A stretch of 37,095 nt of DNA from Thiobacillus sp. (GCA_024709685.1 JANJWF010000125.1:1-37095); one strand, 5' to 3'; shown: positions 8,908-18,989, counted from the stretch's first letter. A program made the numbers and translations. Notes: a model not told the origin generated them from the letters alone.

Positions 8908-11450
8908 GCGAAGCCGCACGCATCAGTCATCTGAAGCAGCGCCCCCCATCCACGGACGTGGAGGGTTTCGATTCGCTGGCCGAACTGGCCCTGGATATGC
9001 GTTCGTCGTGGAATCACGCGACCGACCGGGTGTGGCGACAGCTGGATCCGGTTCTGTGGCAGTTGACCCAGAATCCCTGGGTCGTGCTGCAGACGGTGTC
9101 GCGCGAGAAACTCCAGCAGGTGCTGGCCGATCCCGCTTTCCGTAAAAGCGTGGACGATCTGGTGCAAGCCCGGCGCGATGCGGCGGAGGCGCCTGCATGG
9201 TTCCAGCAGGCCTATCCGCAATCCCCGTTGGGCAGTATCGCGTATTTCAGCATGGAGTTCATGTTGAGCGAGGCCCTGCCCATCTATTCGGGCGGCCTCG
9301 GCAACGTCGCCGGCGATCAGCTCAAGGCCGCCGCCGATCTGGGTGTTCCGGTCGTCGGCGTGGGGCTGCTCTACCAGCAGGGCTATTTTCGCCAGGAGAT
9401 CGACAAGGACGGCGCGCAGCAGGCCCTTTACCCGTACAACGACCCCGGGCAGTTGCCGATCACGCCGCTGCGCAAACCGGACGGCGAATGGCTGCGTCTG
9501 GAGATCGCCTTGCCCGGCTACTCGGTCTGGCTGCGCGCCTGGCAGGTCCAGGTCGGCCGCGTGAAGCTGTTCCTGCTCGACAGCAATGACGCCGCGAACT
9601 ACCCGGCGCATCGCGGCATCACCAGCGAGCTATACGGCGGGGGGCCGGAGCTGCGCCTGAAACAGGAACTGGTGCTCGGCATCGGCGGGTGGCGGCTGCT
9701 CGCGGCGCTCGGCATCGAGCCCGAAGTCTGTCACCTGAATGAAGGGCACGCCGCCTTGGTGGTACTGGAACGTGCGCGCAGCTTCATGCAGAAAACCGGC
9801 CAGCGCTTCGACGCCGCATTGGCCGTCACCCGCGCGGGCAACCTCTTCACCACCCACACGGCGGTGGCCGCCGGCTTCGATCGTTTCGCTCCCGGACTCG
9901 TCGAGCAGTACCTCGGCGGATATGCCGTGCAGGAGCTGGGCATGACCCGACACAAGCTGCTGGCCCTGGGTCGCAAGAACCCGGACGACGCTTCGGAACC
10001 CTTCAACATGGCCTATCTGGCAATCCGCGGCAGCGGGGCGGTCAATGGCGTGAGCAGTTTGCATGGCAGGGTGAGCCGGCGCCTGTTCGAAGCGCTTTTC
10101 CCACGTTGGCCGACGGAAGAAGTCCCGGTCAGACACGTGACCAACGGCGTTCACATGCCGACCTGGGACTCGGCCCCGGCCGACGATCTCTGGACCGAGG
10201 CCTCCGGCAAGGACCGCTGGCTGGGAACGGTGGAGACGCTGGAGCAGGATATTCTCCGGGTCTCGGATGCCAAGCTATGGCAATTCCGCGCCGACGCCAG
10301 CCTCACGCTCGTCGATTACGCTCGCGAACGCCTGTCCAGGCAACTGGCCGCGTCAGGCGCTCCGCCCGAGACGATTGACGAGGCGAAGCAGGCGTGTGAC
10401 TGCAACGTCTTGACGCTGGGCTTCGCACGCCGTTTTGCGACCTACAAGCGACCGAACCTCTTGCTGCACGATCCGGAGCGGCTGCTGCGACTGCTGACTG
10501 ATCCGCAGCGACCGGTGCAGCTCATCCTGGCCGGCAAGGCCCATCCCGCGGACCAGGCAGGCCAGGCCCTGATCCGGCAGTGGGCGCATTTCATCCGGCG
10601 GCCCGAGGTGCGCCGCCGCGCGATCTTCCTCAGCGATTACGACATGCATCTGACCGAGCACCTGGTGCAGGGCGTGGATGTCTGGCTCAACACGCCGCGA
10701 CGCCCCTGGGAGGCCTGTGGAACCAGCGGCATGAAAGTACTGGTCAACGGCGGACTCAATCTGTCGGAACTCGACGGCTGGTGGGCGGAAGCCTACACGC
10801 CGGAAGTCGGGTGGGCGCTGGGGGACGGCAGGGAACACGGTGACGACCCCGCGTGGGACGCCATCGAAGCCGAAGCCCTCTACGACCTGCTCGAACATGA
10901 GGTGATCCCGGAGTTCTATACGCGCGACGAGCAGGGCATTCCCACTGCCTGGGTGGCGCGGATGCGGGAAAGCATGGCGCGCCTGACGCCGCGCTTTTCA
11001 TCCAGCCGTGCGGTACGCGAGTACACCGAGCAGCACTACCTCCCGGCCGCCGCGGCCTACCGCGATCGCGCCGCCGGCAACGGCGCGATCGGCGCGGAGC
11101 TGGTTGGCTGGCGGCGCGCGTTGGACCAGAAATGGGCCGCGCTGCGCTTCGGCGACGTGAGGGTGACGACTGACGGCGGGCAGCATGTATTCGAAGCACA
11201 GGTGTATCTCGACGAGCTCGATCCGGAGGCGGTGCGGGTCGAGCTTTATGCCGTTGGCATCGACAGTAAGCAATCCGAGCGGGTGGCGATGCAGTGCGTG
11301 CGGCAACTGGTGGGCTCGGCAAACGGCTATGCCTATCGCGCAGAGGTGCCCGCGACCCGCCCGGAGACGGACTATACGGCGCGCGTGATCCCGTACCGGG
11401 ATGGCGTGACGGTTCCCCTGGAGGCTGCCCATATCCTGTGGCAGCGATGA
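8904..11450 (+). CDS. glgP: Alpha-glucan (glycogen/starch) phosphorylase, GT35
   Basis: [49 protein letters not shown]...[38 protein letters not shown]; start overlaps pgm stop. Confidence 0.95.
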   Translation: MSEAARISHLKQRPPSTDVEGFDSLAELALDMRSSWNHATDRVWRQLDPVLWQLTQNPWVVLQTVSREKLQQVLADPAFRKSVDDLVQARRDAAEAPAWFQQAYPQSPLGSIAYFSMEFMLSEALPIYSGGLGNVAGDQLKAAADLGVPVVGVGLLYQQGYFRQEIDKDGAQQALYPYNDPGQLPITPLRKPDGEWLRLEIALPGYSVWLRAWQVQVGRVKLFLLDSNDAANYPAHRGITSELYGGGPELRLKQELVLGIGGWRLLAALGIEPEVCHLNEGHAALVVLERARSFMQKTGQRFDAALAVTRAGNLFTTHTAVAAGFDRFAPGLVEQYLGGYAVQELGMTRHKLLALGRKNPDDASEPFNMAYLAIRGSGAVNGVSSLHGRVSRRLFEALFPRWPTEEVPVRHVTNGVHMPTWDSAPADDLWTEASGKDRWLGTVETLEQDILRVSDAKLWQFRADASLTLVDYARERLSRQLAASGAPPETIDEAKQACDCNVLTLGFARRFATYKRPNLLLHDPERLLRLLTDPQRPVQLILAGKAHPADQAGQALIRQWAHFIRRPEVRRRAIFLSDYDMHLTEHLVQGVDVWLNTPRRPWEACGTSGMKVLVNGGLNLSELDGWWAEAYTPEVGWALGDGREHGDDPAWDAIEAEALYDLLEHEVIPEFYTRDEQGIPTAWVARMRESMARLTPRFSSSRAVREYTEQHYLPAAAAYRDRAAGNGAIGAELVGWRRALDQKWAALRFGDVRVTTDGGQHVFEAQVYLDELDPEAVRVELYAVGIDSKQSERVAMQCVRQLVGSANGYAYRAEVPATRPETDYTARVIPYRDGVTVPLEAAHILWQR

Positions 11451-11543
11451 TTTCGCACATGGCGCGATGCGAGCCCGCCCGGGGATCCCGCAGCCCGCCG
11501 GGGCGGGCCGGAAGGGGGCGAGCGCGGCTTGCCAATACCCGAT

Positions 11544-11563
11544 CACTGTATAAAAATACAGTA
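11544..11563 (+). promoter_or_regulatory. LexA-type SOS box overlapping the translation start of the downstream helicase
   Basis: CTGT-ATAAAAAT-ACAG at 11546-11561, a perfect CTGT-N8-ACAG palindrome ending 1 nt before ATG 11563. Confidence 0.75.
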
Positions 11564-13689
11564 TGTCAGAAGCCGCCGTAACGCCGTTCCTTGAAGCGCC
11601 GCCCACCCGCGAAGTCCCGTCCGATCCCGATCCGCATCCGTATCTCACCCGCCTCAACCCCGAGCAGCGCCGTGCCGTCGAACACGGCGTGGCGGGCGGC
11701 GAGACCGCCGGCCCGCTGCTGGTGATCGCCGGCGCGGGCTCGGGCAAGACCAATGTGCTGGCGCACCGCGTGGCGCATCTCGTCGCCCACGGCGCCGATC
11801 CCGGTGCGATCCTGCTGCTGACCTTCTCGCGGCGCGCCGCGGAGGAAATGGCCCGGCGTGTGGAGCGCATCGTGCGCCAGGTCGCCGCCGGCCGCCCGCA
11901 TCTCGCGGGGGCAAAGCTCGCCTGGGCAGGCACTTTCCACAGCGTCGGCGCGCGTCTCTTGCGCGACTACGCGCCGCGTATCGGCCTCAATCCGGCCTTC
12001 ACCATCCACGACCGCGAGGACGCTGCCGACCTGCTGAACCTGCTGCGTCACGAACTTGGCCTCGCCGATACGGCAAAGCGCTTTCCGCGCAAGAACACCT
12101 GCCTCGCGATCTACTCGGCGGTGGTCAACACGCTCGCCCCGCTGGGTGAGATACTGCAGCGCCGCTATCCCTGGTGCCTCGAATGGGAGGACGAACTCAA
12201 GCGTCTGTTCCGGGCCTACGTCGAGGCGAAGCAGGCCCAGTACGTGCTCGACTACGACGACCTCCTGCTGTACTGGGCGCAGATGGCGGCGGAGCCCGCG
12301 CTGGCGAGCGAGATCGGCGCGCGTTTCGCTCATGTCCTTGTGGACGAATACCAGGACACCAACGCGCTGCAGGCGAGCATCGTGCGCGCGTTGAGGCCAG
12401 ACGGCAGTGGCGTGACGGTGGTCGGTGACGACGCCCAGTCGATCTACGCGTTCCGCGGCGCGACGGTGAGGAACATTCTCGACTTCCCCGCGCAGTTCAC
12501 GCCGCCCGCGCGAGTCGTGACGCTCGCGCGCAATTACCGTTCCACGCAGCCCATCCTCGCCGCCGCCAACGGTGTGATTGCCCGCGCCGCGGAGGGCTAC
12601 GCCAAGTCACTGTGGAGCGAGCGTGCTTCGGCCGAGCGGCCGCAGCTGGTGAGCGTGCGCGACGAGACCGACCAGGCCGCGTTCGTGGTGGAGGAAGTGC
12701 TGGCGCGGCGCGAGGCCGGCATCGCGCTGAAGGCGCAGGCGGTGCTGTTCCGTGCATCTCACCACAGTGCGACGCTGGAAATCGAACTGACCCGGCGCAG
12801 CATTCCCTTCGTGAAATTCGGCGGGCTCAAGTTCCTCGACGCCGCGCACGTCAAGGACGTGCTCGCGGCGCTGCGCTGGATCGAGAATCCGCGCGACCGC
12901 GTCGCCGGCTTCCGCGTGCTGCAGCTGATGCCGGGCATCGGGCCGAAGACGGCGGCGCAAATTCTCGACCTTGTCGCCCGCGCAGAGGACGTCAAGATGG
13001 CGCTCGGCGAGGCGCGCGTGCCGTCCGCCGCCGCGCATGCCTGGCAGGATTTTCTGGTGCTGATCGGCGCGCTCCACAACCGCGAGCTGCCGTGGCCGAT
13101 AGAATTCGAGACCATCGAGGCCTGGTACGCGCCGCATCTGGAGCGCCTGTACGACGACGCGGTCGTGCGCCAGGGCGACATCACCCAACTCGTGCAGATC
13201 GCCCGCACCTACCCCTCGCGCCAGAGCTTCTTGACCGAGCTCACGCTCGATCCGCCCGACGCCACCAGCGACGAGGCGGGCGTGCCGCTGCGCGACGAGG
13301 ACTACCTGATCCTCTCCACCATCCACTCTGCCAAAGGGCAGGAATGGGCAGCGGTGACCCTGCTGAACGCGGTCGACGGCTGCATTCCGTCCGACATGGC
13401 GACCGGCAGCCCGCAGGAGATCGAGGAAGAGCGGCGGCTGCTGTACGTCGCGATGACGCGCGCCAAGGACCATTTGCAGATCGTCGTGCCGCAGCGCTTC
13501 TACGTTACGCAGCAGCAGGGCTACGGCGACCGCCATATCTACGCGGGCAGGACACGCTTCATTCCGCCTGGCATGACGGATCTTTTCGAAACGAGGGTCT
13601 GGCCGGAAGCTGCGGCGCAGCCTGCCGCAAGTCCGCCACCCGCCGAAGTCGTTGAGCTGCTCTCGAAGATGAAAGCAATGTGGAGCTGA
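11563..13689 (+). CDS. UvrD/Rep-family ATP-dependent DNA helicase
   Basis: LNPEQRRAVEHG...LLVIAGAGSGKTNVLAHRVAHLV; LLLTFSRRAAEEM; VLVDEYQDTNALQ; VVGDDAQSIYAFRGA; STIHSAKGQEW; RRLLYVAMTRAKDHL. Confidence 0.95.
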   Translation: MSEAAVTPFLEAPPTREVPSDPDPHPYLTRLNPEQRRAVEHGVAGGETAGPLLVIAGAGSGKTNVLAHRVAHLVAHGADPGAILLLTFSRRAAEEMARRVERIVRQVAAGRPHLAGAKLAWAGTFHSVGARLLRDYAPRIGLNPAFTIHDREDAADLLNLLRHELGLADTAKRFPRKNTCLAIYSAVVNTLAPLGEILQRRYPWCLEWEDELKRLFRAYVEAKQAQYVLDYDDLLLYWAQMAAEPALASEIGARFAHVLVDEYQDTNALQASIVRALRPDGSGVTVVGDDAQSIYAFRGATVRNILDFPAQFTPPARVVTLARNYRSTQPILAAANGVIARAAEGYAKSLWSERASAERPQLVSVRDETDQAAFVVEEVLARREAGIALKAQAVLFRASHHSATLEIELTRRSIPFVKFGGLKFLDAAHVKDVLAALRWIENPRDRVAGFRVLQLMPGIGPKTAAQILDLVARAEDVKMALGEARVPSAAAHAWQDFLVLIGALHNRELPWPIEFETIEAWYAPHLERLYDDAVVRQGDITQLVQIARTYPSRQSFLTELTLDPPDATSDEAGVPLRDEDYLILSTIHSAKGQEWAAVTLLNAVDGCIPSDMATGSPQEIEEERRLLYVAMTRAKDHLQIVVPQRFYVTQQQGYGDRHIYAGRTRFIPPGMTDLFETRVWPEAAAQPAASPPPAEVVELLSKMKAMWS

Positions 13690-13898
13690 GCGTTTGCCCG
13701 TTGCGCATGCTGTCCATGCCTGGCGAAGCAATCGCGAACCTGTTCCTTCTTTTTGCCAGGCCGATTTCGATGCCTTGAGCGCGCTGATTCTCGTGTTGCT
13801 GGAGAACCGGGTTTCCCGCTGACGCCATCAAGCAGTTGCCACGTCGCTTCCTGGACACCCGGTCGCCTCGTCGTCCTCGTACAGCCAGCGCAGATACC

Positions 13899-14444
13899 TT
13901 ATCTCAGGCCTGGCGGGGGCGGCGGAGGCATCCCGGGAGGCGGCGGCGGAGCCCCAGGGGGCGGCGGGGAATAGGTCGGCGCGGGCGAATAGGTCGCGGG
14001 CGATTGTCTGTAGATGCGTCCGGAAACCGGCACCTGATGGCCCTTGGCGTACATGCACTGGACGTAGGCTGCGTCGTACCGGCGCTGCAGGTCGTAGCCC
14101 GACGTCCGCGCGGATTCGGTACCGGCGAGGCTGCCGACCAGGAGCCCCGTTCCCGCCCCCACGCCTGCTCCCTCGTGTCCCCCGATCGCCGCACCGGCGG
14201 CGGCACCCACCACCGTGCCGACCACTGCGCTGCCCACACCGCTCTGCTGGGCCGCCCCGCTGGGCGTCACGCCGCCGATGCTGGCGAGCGCATAGTTCCG
14301 GCATTCGTAATCGTCGGCACGAAAGTGGTCGAAGCTCTTGCCGGTTCCGGGCAGCACCATCACGCCGGGGCCACTCGGCATCGTGGTGCAGGCGGCGATG
14401 AGCAGCGGCACGGCGAGTATCGATAATCTTGCCAGCAATCTCAT
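13899..14444 (-). CDS. Glycine-zipper lipoprotein with proline-rich C-terminus
   Basis: MRLLARLSILAVPLLIAACTT lipobox; VGSAVVGTVVGAAAGAAIGGHEGAGVGAGTGLLVGSLAG; tail PPPPGAPPPPPGMPPPPPPGLR. Confidence 0.8.
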   Translation of the reverse strand: MRLLARLSILAVPLLIAACTTMPSGPGVMVLPGTGKSFDHFRADDYECRNYALASIGGVTPSGAAQQSGVGSAVVGTVVGAAAGAAIGGHEGAGVGAGTGLLVGSLAGTESARTSGYDLQRRYDAAYVQCMYAKGHQVPVSGRIYRQSPATYSPAPTYSPPPPGAPPPPPGMPPPPPPGLR

Positions 14445-14446
14445 GT

Positions 14447-15007
14447 CTATCTCTCCTCGCCGTCTGGCCGCGGGGAAACGGCCCGCCAGCCCCCGGGGCA
14501 CTCCCTGACGTCGGGGTAATAGCCTTGCGGATCGGCGCAGTAGTACCAGTAGGCCGACGTCCCGCCGGTTGCGGCTGAATCGTCTTCGCGCTCGATGTAT
14601 ATCGGCGGCGTGGCCGGCACGGTCACCACCGCGGGCGGGTAGTAGGGGTAAGGAGAGTAGGGGTAGTAGGGGGGATAGTAGTACGGGCCGGGGGCATACC
14701 AGGAGTCATACCAAAAGGGATTGACGACGACACCGACACCCCAGTGGGAACGTCCGTCATGCCGATCATATCCACCAGGCCGCCGGTCGGGCCTGCCATA
14801 CCTAACCTGCGCATCTCGCCCACCGGGCCTGGCCTGCGCGCCTTGCCTATCGGGCCTGGCCTGTGCACCCTGCCCACCGGGCCTGGCCTGCGCACTTTGC
14901 CCACCGGGCCTCGCCGTACCTTGCCCACGGTCCGCCATGGACATGCCGCCCGTTCCCGACAGGAGCAGCCCCAAGAATAAAACCGACCACTTGCCACGCT
15001 TGTTCAT
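14447..15007 (-). CDS. Secreted protein with GGQGAQARP-type repeats and Tyr/Pro-rich segment
   Basis: MNKRGKWSVLFLGLLLSGTGGMSMA signal peptide; repeats; PYYYPPYYPYSPYPYYPP; WYYCADPQGYYPDVRECPGGW motif. Confidence 0.7.
   Translation of the reverse strand: MNKRGKWSVLFLGLLLSGTGGMSMADRGQGTARPGGQSAQARPGGQGAQARPDRQGAQARPGGRDAQVRYGRPDRRPGGYDRHDGRSHWGVGVVVNPFWYDSWYAPGPYYYPPYYPYSPYPYYPPAVVTVPATPPIYIEREDDSAATGGTSAYWYYCADPQGYYPDVRECPGGWRAVSPRPDGEER
14798..14926. repeat. Imperfect 27-bp coding tandem repeat (9-aa unit ~GGQGAQARP)
   Basis: Successive copies TARPGGQSAQARPGGQGAQARPDRQGAQARPGGRDAQVR; recurrent cgggcctggcctgcgcac... on + strand. Confidence 0.8.
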
Positions 15008-15102
15008 TGTGGCTCCTGCTACTTGAGGCGCCGCGGGTGCATGCACCGACGAGGCAGAATAAGGGCCGGTTCGCTGGCTACAAAGGCGAGCAGCCCGGTC
15101 CA

Positions 15103-15219
15103 CTACTTCCTGAGGTGGAGCGCGTTCGAAAATAGCCGGGCGAGCGACGCCCAGCAGCTTGCCAGGATGCTTATTTTCTTGCCCGACTCGATCTCGATGA
15201 GTTCAGAACTGAATTCCAT
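15103..15219 (-). CDS. Possible 38-aa small protein
   Basis: MEFSSELIEIESGKKISILASCWASLARLFSNALHLRK*, with strong SD-like GGGGAGGGATC before ATG; below the ORF track size cutoff. Confidence 0.4.
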   Translation of the reverse strand: MEFSSELIEIESGKKISILASCWASLARLFSNALHLRK

Positions 15220-15299
15220 GATCCCTCCCCATGTTGTGCGACAAACAGGGTCCCCATGTTTACGATATCGGACACGGACTCCGTAACTTCAATATAGCC

Positions 15300-15321
15300 A
15301 AAGCTTCACCGCTGTGAAGCG
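15300..15321 (-). terminator. Hairpin downstream of the solute-binding protein gene, possible terminator
   Basis: GCTTCACAGCGGTGAAGC on minus strand followed by TTTGGCTATATT. Confidence 0.4.
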
Positions 15322-15421
15322 AGCCTTTGTTCGAGTTCGAGGATGGAACGGCGCAAGGGACCGCCCTGAACAGACAGGCGTGGCTCTCGTCGGCTTGGGA
15401 ATCTGCGCGGAAGCGTCAACG

Positions 15422-16909
15422 TCAATGGCATGAAGCGGAAGGTTTGCCTACCTTCAGCAGATCGTCCAGGCCGGCATCGGGCAGGTAGCGCCGGTAGATC
15501 TTTTCGAAGGTGCCCTCCCGTTTCAGGCAGTCGAGGGTCGACTGCCACGCCTGCACCACATCGGCGGGCGTATCCCGTGAAAAGGCAATGTAGAAATCGG
15601 TCTGGAGCACCGTGAAGACGGGCTCCAGATCCTGCATGCCGTATCCGGCGTCGCGGACGATTTCGGGGATCGTGATATCGGTGAAGATCGACAGCTGCAC
15701 CTCGCCGTTCATGAGCTGCCTGACGTTGGTACGCGGATCCGGGGAACTGAGCAGGTTCCTGAATCCCTCGCGCCTGAGATGCTGCTCGGTGAACCAGTTG
15801 GTCGTCGTGGCGATGGCGGCAACGGACCGGGCCTGTTCCAGGCTGTCGATCGTGATGCCGGCACCTTTCCTTGCGTAGAGCATGGCGCTGTTCTTGCCGA
15901 CAGGGCCCACCCACTGGAACAGCTTCTCCCGCTCCGGCGTGCGTTCGGCGCTGAAAAGCACCACCTTCGGATGGAGCAGCGCCATGTTGTAGGCGTTCTT
16001 CCAGGAGGTGAGCCGGATGTTGTCCGGAATTGCCTGGCGAGCGGCGATTTCCCGCACGATGTCCGTCACGAAACCGGACGGCTTGCTATCACGCATGAAG
16101 GTGACGGGCGGGTATTCCTCGGTCATCAGCTGGAAGATTCCGGGCGGAATTTCGGCCGGCAGCCACCTGGCGTAGATCCTCGCGAAGCTGCCGTCGCGCT
16201 TCATCTCGTCCAGCGCGTCCTGCCAGCGGGCAACCAGCCGCGGCGACGCTCGCTTCGAGAAAGCGATGTAGAACAGATCGGTCGAGAGGGTGAAGGCATT
16301 CTCCACGTCGTCCATCGATCCGCCCATTTTTTCCAGGGCTGCCGGCATGCCCAGGTTGCTCGAGGCCAGCAGGTTCACCTTTCCGTCCAGCAGCGCGCGT
16401 ACGGTGGCCTCGCGGCTCGGGTAGCTTTGCGCATTGGCAAATCCCTCCTTCGCGAGCACCTGGTCCGAATAATATTTTGCGACGGTCGCAATCCTGTCCA
16501 CCTTCCTGGCGTCATCCAGATTGGTGATCGCAATGCCCGATCCCTTCCGCGCATAGAGATTGGTGTCCAGGATCGCCAGCGGGCCCACCCATTGGAACAG
16601 GGGCTTGCGTTCCGCCGTCATGACCGTGGAGAAGAGCGCGACATCGGGCTGCTCCAGGAGCGCCTGGTAGCCTTCCTGCCAGGGAACCAGGCGGATGCGT
16701 GCAGCGGTCCCGGTCCGTTTGACAAGCTCCCCGACGACCTCGGTTGCGAGGCCGGTTACTTCGCCGTCCCGGATGAAATTCAGAGGGGGGCTTTCTTCCG
16801 TCAGAACCTTCAGGCCAGCCGCTTCCGCAGCCGCTGCCCAGGCGCCGACTGCGAATCCAGGCAGGATCGCCAAGACCATCGAGCAAACAAACCGACGTTT
16901 CCTGATGAT
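15422..16909 (-). CDS. Tandem-duplicated SBP_bac_3-type periplasmic solute-binding protein; start at ATC 16909 proposed (first ATG at 16879)
   Basis: Two homologous halves: LLTEESPPLNFIRDGEVTGLATEVV / LMTEEYPPVTFMRDSKPSGFVTDIV and FYIAFSKRASPRLVARWQDALDEMKRDGSFARIYARWLP / FYIAFSRDTPADVVQAWQSTLDCLKREGTFEKIYRRYLP. Confidence 0.85.
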   Translation of the reverse strand: MIRKRRFVCSMVLAILPGFAVGAWAAAAEAAGLKVLTEESPPLNFIRDGEVTGLATEVVGELVKRTGTAARIRLVPWQEGYQALLEQPDVALFSTVMTAERKPLFQWVGPLAILDTNLYARKGSGIAITNLDDARKVDRIATVAKYYSDQVLAKEGFANAQSYPSREATVRALLDGKVNLLASSNLGMPAALEKMGGSMDDVENAFTLSTDLFYIAFSKRASPRLVARWQDALDEMKRDGSFARIYARWLPAEIPPGIFQLMTEEYPPVTFMRDSKPSGFVTDIVREIAARQAIPDNIRLTSWKNAYNMALLHPKVVLFSAERTPEREKLFQWVGPVGKNSAMLYARKGAGITIDSLEQARSVAAIATTTNWFTEQHLRREGFRNLLSSPDPRTNVRQLMNGEVQLSIFTDITIPEIVRDAGYGMQDLEPVFTVLQTDFYIAFSRDTPADVVQAWQSTLDCLKREGTFEKIYRRYLPDAGLDDLLKVGKPSASCH

Positions 16910-17064
16910 GTTTTCTCCATCGATGGATGGCGCTGTGCCCCAGTGCCGTGGTCGTGTCTGACGAGGTTAACTATAGATCCCTGTTGCCTCGATCACCCTT
17001 GAGCGCATGGCGTGCAAGCTGAGGCTTGGCAGAGGAAAAAAAAGAAATGGACGGACATGCTTGG

Positions 17065-18597
17065 CTATGCGTCGATGCACACGCGCCCGGCCTGCTCGTC
17101 GGCGCCGAGCGGCTCTTCCGTATCGAGCTGATGCTGCAGCACGCCGAGGTCGGCCTCGGAGGCGTCGCCGCCTGTGCGCGAGCGCTGGACGATGCGTTCG
17201 CGCAGGGTGGCGACCGGGACGGGGAAATCGATGATGCGGAATTCAACCTTGCGCGCCTGCGCGGTTTCGCGCAGCAGGTCGCGTTGCCAGCGCGCGGTGA
17301 AGGTGGCGTCGACGATCACGGGCCAGCCGGCGTCGAGCAGCCGTCCGGCGAGATCGGCGAGGCGGCGGTAGGTGTGCCGGGTGGCGTCGGCGGCATAGAG
17401 CTGCGCGCCGACGCCGGAGCCGCTTTTCGCCAGCGCGTCGAGCCCTGCGATGCGCTTGCGCTCGACGTCGGAGCGTAGGCGGATTGCGCCCGGATCCTGC
17501 ATGAGCGTGCGCGTGACGGTGGTCTTGCCCGAGCCCGACAGGCCGTGGGTGATGTCGAGCCGCACAGGCTGGGGATGCGTCAGCGTGGTCGCAAGATCAA
17601 GCAGGGTGTGCGCTTCGGCGAGCGCCGCGTCGCGGCCGGCGCCGGTGGTCTGCCCGGCGCGCAGCACGGCGACCTTGACGCGCACCATGGCACGATACAC
17701 CGCGTAGAAGCGCAACAGCGCCAGCCCGGCATGATCGCCGGTCGTTTCCAGCCAGAGGTTGAGGAACAGCCACACCCAGTCGGCGTGGCCGCGTTGCAGC
17801 AGGTCCATCCAGCAGAAGGCGATCTCGGACTGGATGTCGATCCAGCGCAGGCCGGGGTTGAACTCGAGACAGTCGAACACCAGCAGCTGGCCGTCGACCC
17901 AGGCGAGGTTGCCGAGGTGCAGGTCGCCGTGGCATTCGCGCACGAAGCCGTCGCGTTTGCGCGCAGCCATCAGCGGCGCGAGGCATGCATGCTCGGCTTC
18001 GCTCCAGGCATGCAGGGCGTCGAGTTGCCGGCGGTCGGCGGGGTCGGCGAGCCAGGGTTCGATGTGCAGGAAATTTTCCGCGACCGGCTGCCAGATCGCC
18101 TTCGGGGACCCCCAGGGGCTGTCTTCCGGTGCGCGGTCGCAATCATGCAGATGGAAGCGGGCGATGGTTGCCGCGATGGTCTCGACCATCTGCGCCGTCA
18201 TGCCCGCCTGGGCGTCGAGCCGGTCGAGCGTGTCGTCCGCCGGAAACTGCCGCATCTTCACCGCGTACTCGAAGGCCTCGCCGGCACCGTTGATGCGCGG
18301 CGCGGACGGGGTGCCGGTGATCGGCACCACGCCGAGATAGATGGCCGGCGCCAGCCGCCGGTTGAGGCGCACCTCTTCTTCGCAGGTCTGCAGGCGTTTG
18401 TCGAGCGTGCTGAAGTCGAGGAACCCAAGATCGAGCGGCTTCTTGATCTTGTATGCGAATTCGCCGGTGAGAAGGAGATAGGAAATGTGGGTTTCGATGA
18501 GGCGGACCGGGCCTGCCGCATGGTCGTAGCAGGCCGGGTCGCGCAGGCTGTGGATCAGTTCCGGCGGCCTGTCGGTGGATTCCACTAGCGGGCTCAT
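17065..18597 (-). CDS. Two-domain kinase: aminoglycoside phosphotransferase-like (COG2187) plus P-loop kinase (COG0645)
   Basis: HISYLLLTGEFAYKIKKPLDLGFLDFSTL; ECHGDLHLGNLAWVDGQLLVFDCLEF; C-terminal ITHGLSGSGKTTVTRTLM Walker A. Confidence 0.9.
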   Translation of the reverse strand: MSPLVESTDRPPELIHSLRDPACYDHAAGPVRLIETHISYLLLTGEFAYKIKKPLDLGFLDFSTLDKRLQTCEEEVRLNRRLAPAIYLGVVPITGTPSAPRINGAGEAFEYAVKMRQFPADDTLDRLDAQAGMTAQMVETIAATIARFHLHDCDRAPEDSPWGSPKAIWQPVAENFLHIEPWLADPADRRQLDALHAWSEAEHACLAPLMAARKRDGFVRECHGDLHLGNLAWVDGQLLVFDCLEFNPGLRWIDIQSEIAFCWMDLLQRGHADWVWLFLNLWLETTGDHAGLALLRFYAVYRAMVRVKVAVLRAGQTTGAGRDAALAEAHTLLDLATTLTHPQPVRLDITHGLSGSGKTTVTRTLMQDPGAIRLRSDVERKRIAGLDALAKSGSGVGAQLYAADATRHTYRRLADLAGRLLDAGWPVIVDATFTARWQRDLLRETAQARKVEFRIIDFPVPVATLRERIVQRSRTGGDASEADLGVLQHQLDTEEPLGADEQAGRVCIDA

Positions 18598-18628
18598 ACG
18601 GCTCGGCCGCCGGAGCAGGGCAGGGCGC

Positions 18629-18934
18629 TTACAGCTGGCGTGCGTAGTCTTCCAGCTGCCTGATGGCGGCGTCGAAGGCGTTGCGCAGCGCAACGTAGGC
18701 ATCCTCGTTTTCCTGCCGGTCCACCACGATCTCCGTTCCGGGCACGCTGAGATCGATGTGGACGTTGAACGGGTTCCCCTGCTGGCGATGCTTGCCGGGC
18801 TGCCCCACCACCACCTTGCAGCCGATCAGGCCCGGAAAATGACGATCCAGCTTCTGGGCCTTTTCCCGAATATGGGTTTCGAGGGCATCCGAGTGCGGGA
18901 TGTCACGGAAGGTGATCTGGAGTGGGATTTGCAT
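18629..18934 (-). CDS. Ribosome hibernation promoting factor-like protein (short HPF/RaiA, S30AE)
   Basis: MQIPLQITFRDIPHSDALETHIREKAQKLDRHFPGLIGCKVVVGQPGKHRQQGNPFNVHIDLSVPGTEIVVDRQENEDAYVALRNAFDAAIRQLEDYARQL. Confidence 0.85.
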   Translation of the reverse strand: MQIPLQITFRDIPHSDALETHIREKAQKLDRHFPGLIGCKVVVGQPGKHRQQGNPFNVHIDLSVPGTEIVVDRQENEDAYVALRNAFDAAIRQLEDYARQL

Positions 18935-18989
18935 CGTGAATCCTTTGCATGGTGAGGTTTGGTTGAGGAGTCCTTGCCGGGCAGGCTGA

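Noticed and set aside
12607-13731. 374-aa minus-strand ORF
   Set aside because: Antisense to the helicase with intact motifs on the plus strand.
13690-13898. About 200 bp between helicase and glycine-zipper gene, with short ORFs on both strands
   Set aside because: No fragment could be matched to a family; too little evidence for a pseudogene.
15779-17002. 407-aa plus-strand ORF
   Set aside because: Antisense to the tandem solute-binding protein, which has clear internal homology.
17545-18588. 347-aa plus-strand ORF
   Set aside because: Antisense to the COG2187/COG0645 kinase.
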